A DNA stretch of 16,678 nucleotides from an uncultured Clostridia bacterium (lineage in GTDB: Bacteria; Bacillota_A; Clostridia; Oscillospirales; Oscillospiraceae). Below are positions 13,642-16,678 of the stretch, piece by piece. The notes below the pieces were generated by a model. That model saw only the letters and a list, made by a program, of their open reading frames with translations, was not told the origin of the DNA and made no database searches. The translations under genes and the position numbers were made by a program. The DNA lies in the NCBI GenBank assembly GCA_947166955.1, contig CAMVGI010000005.1, forward strand, positions 1 to 16,678. The letters are read 5' to 3'. The first letter of the stretch is position 1. Each line of letters opens with the position of its first letter.

Positions 13642-14460
13642 ATGAACAAAAAGCCCGTTTACTACATGCAGACCGATGGGAGATGGAGCGGCAAGCGCTA
13701 TCCGTGCATCGGCGGCACCATGAGCATCGGCGGAGGCGGCTGCGGCGAAACCAGCGCCGCCATGCTGATCGCCACGCTGATCGGGCGCGACGTGTTCCCG
13801 ACCGAGACGATGGAGTGGGCGTGCGCGAACAACTACGTCGTAGCGGAGCAGGGTACGAGTTATCAGCCGCGCGACTATTTCGTAAACCAGTTCCAGCAGT
13901 ACGGGATCAAGTGCGAGAGGCTGACCAATGAGGTGTGCCTGAGCGCGAAAAGCCCTGTGCGTGAGAAGGTTATTCGCAAGCTCGAAGAAGGCAACTACAT
14001 TATCGCGTTGATGAAGCCCAAGGCGGACGGCTCCCGTGGAACGTGGACGAAGGGCGGCCACTTCATCGTGGTATGGTGGGCGGACAGCAAAATTCGGATC
14101 AACGATCCGGCAAGCACGTCCGACCGACGCACCAATGGCGATCCCGACACGTTTTTCTCGGAGGCTAAGTATTTTTGGGTGATCGACGCGAAATCGCACA
14201 ACAAAGGAGATGAGTTGGATATGACGAAGAAGGAATTTCTGGCAAGCTTGACGCCGGAGGAAAAGGCGGAGATCGTGAACGGCGCGCAGGAGTATTTTGC
14301 TGTGCAGCAGCTTCCGAAATGGGCTGAGGCCGAGATGGAAGAGGCGAAGAGACTCGGCATTACGGACGGCACGCGCCCGATGCAGCTCATCCCGCGTTAT
14401 CAGGCGGCAATTATGGCGAAGCGCGCCATGATGGATGGCAAGAAGCTGAATCTGGGCTAA
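13642..14460 (+). CDS. Endolysin with C39-like peptidase domain and C-terminal wall-binding-like region
   Basis: A 272-residue protein behind GGAGGAGG (13628-13634). Residues 1-200 show a C39/papain-like peptidase: GGGGCGETSAAM with nucleophile C34, KGGHFIVVWW with H140, and INDPAS with D155 completing the triad. Residues about 215-272 (LPKWAEAEMEEAKRLGITDGTRPM) resemble an S-layer-homology-type repeat used to hold lysins on the cell wall. No signal peptide, so release needs a holin, matching the membrane proteins that follow. Predicted to cleave peptide bonds in host peptidoglycan. The substrate bond cannot be fixed from sequence. Confidence 0.82.
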   Translation: MNKKPVYYMQTDGRWSGKRYPCIGGTMSIGGGGCGETSAAMLIATLIGRDVFPTETMEWACANNYVVAEQGTSYQPRDYFVNQFQQYGIKCERLTNEVCLSAKSPVREKVIRKLEEGNYIIALMKPKADGSRGTWTKGGHFIVVWWADSKIRINDPASTSDRRTNGDPDTFFSEAKYFWVIDAKSHNKGDELDMTKKEFLASLTPEEKAEIVNGAQEYFAVQQLPKWAEAEMEEAKRLGITDGTRPMQLIPRYQAAIMAKRAMMDGKKLNLG

Positions 14461-14476
14461 TCGGCGGGTGGACAAT

Positions 14477-14827
14477 ATGGCAAAGAAAAGCACGGGCGTC
14501 CAAAAGAAAGCGCTGGAATTTTCCAAAAAGTGCATTGACGATATGGTGCCGCTGCTGTGGATCGTCACGGTAGGCGGCTTTCTTCTTGCCTTTTTGTGCG
14601 CAATCTTGCGCTTTGACGCCGCGTTTCCGTGGATCGCGGCGCTTGTCGGTCTTCCGTACAGCGCGTACGGCACGGCCTGTTCGTTCTACATGAACCTCGC
14701 GAAGTCCGACCATCGCGGTGCGGATGGCGCTGGCATCACGTTCGCTGCTGCGCAAGCGCGTAACTTTATGCCGGTCGTCGAGGATTCGCAGATGTTGGAC
14801 GACGATAACAGCAAAGAGAGCATTTGA
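14477..14827 (+). CDS. Two-helix membrane protein, candidate holin or lysis accessory
   Basis: Start at ATG 14477 with GGGTGG (14465-14470); 116 residues. Two hydrophobic segments are visible: about residues 24-44 (VPLLWIVTVGGFLLAFLCAIL) without its last base pair and about 51-70 (PWIAALVGLPYSAYGTACSF), with a basic N-terminus (AKKSTGVQKK) and an acidic C-terminal tail. Placement between endolysin and a second membrane protein suggests a lysis role, but many phage membrane proteins share this layout, so the holin call is tentative. Confidence 0.55.
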   Translation: MAKKSTGVQKKALEFSKKCIDDMVPLLWIVTVGGFLLAFLCAILRFDAAFPWIAALVGLPYSAYGTACSFYMNLAKSDHRGADGAGITFAAAQARNFMPVVEDSQMLDDDNSKESI

Positions 14828-14883
14828 ATAAGGGTGCGGTATTCTACCGGATGCTGTTGCCCGAAGGAAAGAGAGGGATGAAC

Positions 14884-15252
14884 ATGGAGGAAGTCAAGCT
14901 GGTTCTGAGTCTGATCGCGTCGATCGCCGCAAGTTTGACCGCCGTGATCACGCTCATTTATGAGCTGGTCAAGTACGTCAAGAAGGCGACGAAGGAGAAG
15001 AACTGGTCGCGCATGATGGATCTTGTCATCAACCTGATGGCAGAGGCGGAGCAGAAGCCCGCGAGTGGCGCAGATCGTAAGGCGTGGGTTTTGGCGATGG
15101 TAAAGGCTGCGGCCGAGTCCATCAACTACGAGGTGGATCTTGATGCAATCGGCAAGCTCATTGACGACATGTGCGAGATGAGCAAGATCGTAAATGCGCA
15201 GACGTCCGCTGTTCCTGCATTGGGCGGCGAAGAAACGGATGGTGCGTCATGA
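14884..15252 (+). CDS. LLH-type holin-like protein
   Basis: ATG 14884 is chosen because GAGAGG (14871-14876) is 7 nt upstream; ATG 14878 directly abuts it, and the longer TTG start at 14824 has no site. The 122-residue product has one N-terminal membrane segment (about residues 5-27, VKLVLSLIASIAASLTAVITL), then a basic stretch and an amphipathic C-terminal half (INLMAEAEQK ... DRKAWVLAMVKAAAESI ... IGKLIDDM), the layout of LLH-family phage holins. It should permeabilise the membrane at the end of infection. Ends in a 4-bp ATGA overlap with the next gene. Confidence 0.6.
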   Translation: MEEVKLVLSLIASIAASLTAVITLIYELVKYVKKATKEKNWSRMMDLVINLMAEAEQKPASGADRKAWVLAMVKAAAESINYEVDLDAIGKLIDDMCEMSKIVNAQTSAVPALGGEETDGAS

Positions 15253-15713
15253 TTGAGAATATCTGTGCATGGGCGACTGCGCATTTGGGCGGCATTATCG
15301 CTCTGACCGCGTTTCTCGGTTCGATCGGCATTGAGGTGTCCAAGGTCAAGTTCAGTCCGTGGTCATGGCTTGGGAAAAAGGTTGGCAAGCTCATCAACGG
15401 CGACGTTATCACGGAGCTTGACAGCGTGAAGAAGGATATTGGCGAGATTAAGGAGCAGAACGCGCAGCAGAACGCGCAGCGCGATCTCGACAGGGCGCTT
15501 GACGCACGACGGCGCATCCTGCGCTTTGCCGACGAGATCCGTCGCGGCGATCGGCACTCGCACGAGCACTTTGACAACATTCTGGAGGACATCAGTTACT
15601 ATGTGAAATACTGTGACGAGCATCCGAACTTCCAGAACGAAAAGGCGCGCGTGAGCATCAAGATCATTGAGGACGTCTATGAGAAATGCGCGCGGGAGAA
15701 CGATTTTCTTTAA
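15249..15713 (+). CDS. Membrane-anchored lysis-region phage protein
   Basis: Starts at ATG 15249 in an ATGA overlap with the preceding stop; 154 residues. An N-terminal hydrophobic segment (residues 12-28) is followed by a long charged helix (ELDSVKKDIGEIKEQNAQQN) and a conserved-looking RRILRFADEIRRGDRHSHEHFDNIL ... YYVKYCDEHP region (written here in two parts of a longer motif, residues 88-125). I recognise this layout from a common gut-phage family next to holin and lysin; its function is not established. It is the last phage gene before a strong terminator. Confidence 0.65.
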   Translation: MIENICAWATAHLGGIIALTAFLGSIGIEVSKVKFSPWSWLGKKVGKLINGDVITELDSVKKDIGEIKEQNAQQNAQRDLDRALDARRRILRFADEIRRGDRHSHEHFDNILEDISYYVKYCDEHPNFQNEKARVSIKIIEDVYEKCARENDFL

Positions 15714-15730
15714 GGCTGAAAAGATTTAGG

Positions 15731-15772
15731 GGGGAGAGGTTGGCATTGCGCCGGCCTCTCCCCTATTTTTTT
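15731..15772 (+). terminator. Strong intrinsic terminator closing the phage late operon
   Basis: A 14-bp stem, GGGGAGAGGTTGGC (15731-15744) with GCCGGCCTCTCCCC (15750-15763), including two G-T pairs, 5-nt loop ATTGC, followed by TA and seven T (15766-15772). Confidence 0.9.
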
Positions 15773-15919
15773 GCCGTACGGATAAGAGCTGCTATTTAAG
15801 CAGTTTTGCTATACATTATATTATATAGTGAAACTTTTATTTGTTGACAACAACGTCGTGCTTGACGACGCTCTTGTGAGCGAATAAAATGATGTGTGTT
15901 ATATGCGGCTCGGATTATA

Positions 15920-15939
15920 TGGGTAAAAAGTGGGTAAAA
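15920..15939. repeat. Tandem 9-bp direct repeats TGGGTAAAA
   Basis: TGGGTAAAA occurs at 15920-15928 and again at 15931-15939, an 11-bp period, about one DNA turn. A related GTAGGTTAAAAT lies near 16011-16022. Such helically phased repeats could be integrase arm sites or repressor sites; the role is inference. Confidence 0.5.
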
Positions 15940-16036
15940 TCGCGGCGGTTGCGATTGTGTGGTGTTGGAAACCGCTTAAATAAAGGCGCTCGTGGTGGTC
16001 AGGTGAGAAAGTAGGTTAAAATCCGTTCTTTTTTCA

Positions 16037-16065
16037 TGGAAAAATACCTCAATGTATGATACAAT
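16037..16065 (+). promoter_or_regulatory. Candidate sigma-A promoter upstream of the ComEA-like gene
   Basis: TGGAAA (16037-16042, four of six matches to TTGACA), 17-nt spacer, then TACAAT (16060-16065) with an extended TGA just before it. It is about 88 nt upstream of the GTG start. Confidence 0.4.
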
Positions 16066-16153
16066 AACAAACTGTGGTATCGGAACGCGGCATTTCGACG
16101 CTTTTCGACACGCCCAAACTTTATTATAGCAGATAATTGGGAGGAGCGCAACC

Positions 16154-16678
16154 GTGCAGCGGGAAGAAAAGTTCGGCAAAGTGCATTTTGTTTTGCTGGC
16201 GCTGACGCTTGCGTTTCTCGGCGCGCTTGCGTGGATGAGCATACGGGACCGGAACGCCGTCCCAAAGGACGAATACCGCGTGAGTACGGAGCGCAGCCTC
16301 GGCACGGAAGAAGCGGAACGGGCCGTACCCGGGCCGATCGACGTCAATACCGCGACGGCGGAGCAGCTGCAGGAGCTGATGGGGATCGGCCCCGTGCTGG
16401 CGCAGGCCATCGTGGACTACCGCGCGGAGCACGGGCCGTTCGCCTCGGTGGACGAGCTGCTGGAGGTCAGCGGCATCGGCGAGGCGAAGCTGGACGGGAT
16501 CCGGAACGACGTAGCGGACCTGGCAGAGGATGCAGTAGTTCATGCCTGCCACCAGCTGCGTGCCCAGCAGCGCCACGGGCGTGTATTCCGCGCCGATGAG
16601 GCCGTTCAGCGCCTTATCGAAGGCCGCCTGGGCTTCCTCCGGAAGCGCCGCGGGTTCGTTTGGAACGATCTCCCAGCC
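16154..16678 (+). CDS. ComEA-like helix-hairpin-helix DNA-binding protein, 3' end chimeric
   Basis: GTG start 16154 with GGGAGGA (16139-16145). Residues about 12-29 form a membrane anchor (FVLLALTLAFLGALAWMS). Residues 62-120 are the double helix-hairpin-helix of ComEA: IDVNTATAEQLQELMGIGP, then PFASVDELLEVSGIGEAKLD and GIRNDV. ComEA binds incoming DNA outside the membrane during natural transformation. This copy lacks the N-terminal SLBB domain of classical ComEA. Homology stops at about residue 120 (16513), near where such proteins normally end, but the frame stays open to the window end because the remaining sequence is the complement of another gene. Probably host chromosomal rather than phage. 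Confidence 0.75.
   Translation, partial: MQREEKFGKVHFVLLALTLAFLGALAWMSIRDRNAVPKDEYRVSTERSLGTEEAERAVPGPIDVNTATAEQLQELMGIGPVLAQAIVDYRAEHGPFASVDELLEVSGIGEAKLDGIRNDVADLAEDAVVHACHQLRAQQRHGRVFRADEAVQRLIEGRLGFLRKRRGFVWNDLPA
16520..16678 (-). pseudogene. Antisense fragment of a host-type gene, cut at both ends
   Basis: Read on the minus strand from 16678 the frame gives GWEIVPNEPAALPEEAQAAF, then DKALNGLIGAEYTPVALLG and TQLVAGMNYCILC. I recognise this as the start-side pattern of a small conserved domain in gut Firmicutes (PxxAQxAFxKA ... PVALLGTQxVAGxNYxxLC). After CQ (16520) the frame turns into Arg/Leu/Gln-rich sequence antisense to comEA, so similarity ends sharply there. The fragment is truncated by the window on its 5' side and by the junction on its 3' side. 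Confidence 0.5.

Larger units (their letters stand above)
15773..16153. other. Non-coding A+T-richer boundary region between prophage and host
   Basis: No convincing gene on either strand in 381 nt. It contains small inverted repeats CGTCG/CGACG (15854-15870) and CGCTC-TTGT-GAGCG (15869-15882), a tandem pair of 9-bp repeats (15920-15939), and a promoter-like element before the ComEA-like gene. The base composition drops sharply compared with both flanks. It is the likeliest place for the prophage attachment junction, but no att core can be named without the other prophage end. Confidence 0.5.

Noticed and set aside
15920..15939. CRISPR-like repeats
   Set aside because: Only two 9-bp units with a 2-nt gap and no spacers.
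16124..16576. 150-codon minus-strand gene starting at 16576
   Set aside because: Only the part right of about 16520 resembles a real protein; the remainder is antisense to the ComEA-like gene.

Overview
The window looks like the late region of a prophage in a Gram-positive gut-type Firmicute (Clostridia-like), running into host DNA at the right end. The reasons are strong AGGAGG-type ribosome sites, G+C-rich codons, a clostridial tail-fibre/holin/lysin gene set, gut-type variable proteins ending in a DUF6273-like (C-type-lectin-fold) domain, and a ComEA-like gene past the last phage terminator. All phage genes are on the + strand. No integrase, portal or head genes are in view, so this is one end of a prophage.

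The main content is two complete, unrelated-looking diversity-generating retroelements (DGRs) in series in the tail-fibre/lysis interval. DGR-1: variable protein VP1 (3402-5789) with variable repeat VR1 at its 3' end (5658-5775), a GC-rich hairpin (5802-5822), accessory protein Avd1 (5871-6464), template repeat TR1 (6504-6621) and reverse transcriptase RT1 (6822-8027). DGR-2 repeats the same order: VP2 (8553-10811), VR2 (10667-10802), hairpin (10829-10852), Avd2 (10872-11300), TR2 (11354-11489), RT2 (11730-12884). Base-by-base alignment by eye gives 14 differences for VR1/TR1 and 18 for VR2/TR2. All 32 lie opposite an adenine of the template; no non-adenine position differs. That is the signature of adenine-directed mutagenic retrohoming. 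Both pairs also share a 3' template GATT versus target GCTT difference, and both targets have a hairpin starting about 25 nt past the homology end that is missing after the templates.

Layout: 1-3313, tail or tail-fibre proteins with a cluster of hairpins at 2017-2188 and a terminator at 3335-3371; 3402-8027, DGR-1; 8011-8418, a small fibre-like protein homologous to an internal VP1 segment; 8553-12884, DGR-2; 12872-13573, three small phage proteins (one XkdX-like); 13642-14460, a C39-like peptidase endolysin; 14477-15713, membrane/holin-type proteins; 15731-15772, a strong terminator; 15773-16153, a non-coding probable phage/host boundary; 16154 onward, a ComEA-like gene whose 3' end runs into an antisense fragment of another gene, a probable rearrangement or assembly chimera.

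Inferred working model: each RT with its own Avd copies its TR RNA with errors at A, and the cDNA replaces the VR of the adjacent fibre gene. The phage could thus diversify two exposed lectin-like tips independently.
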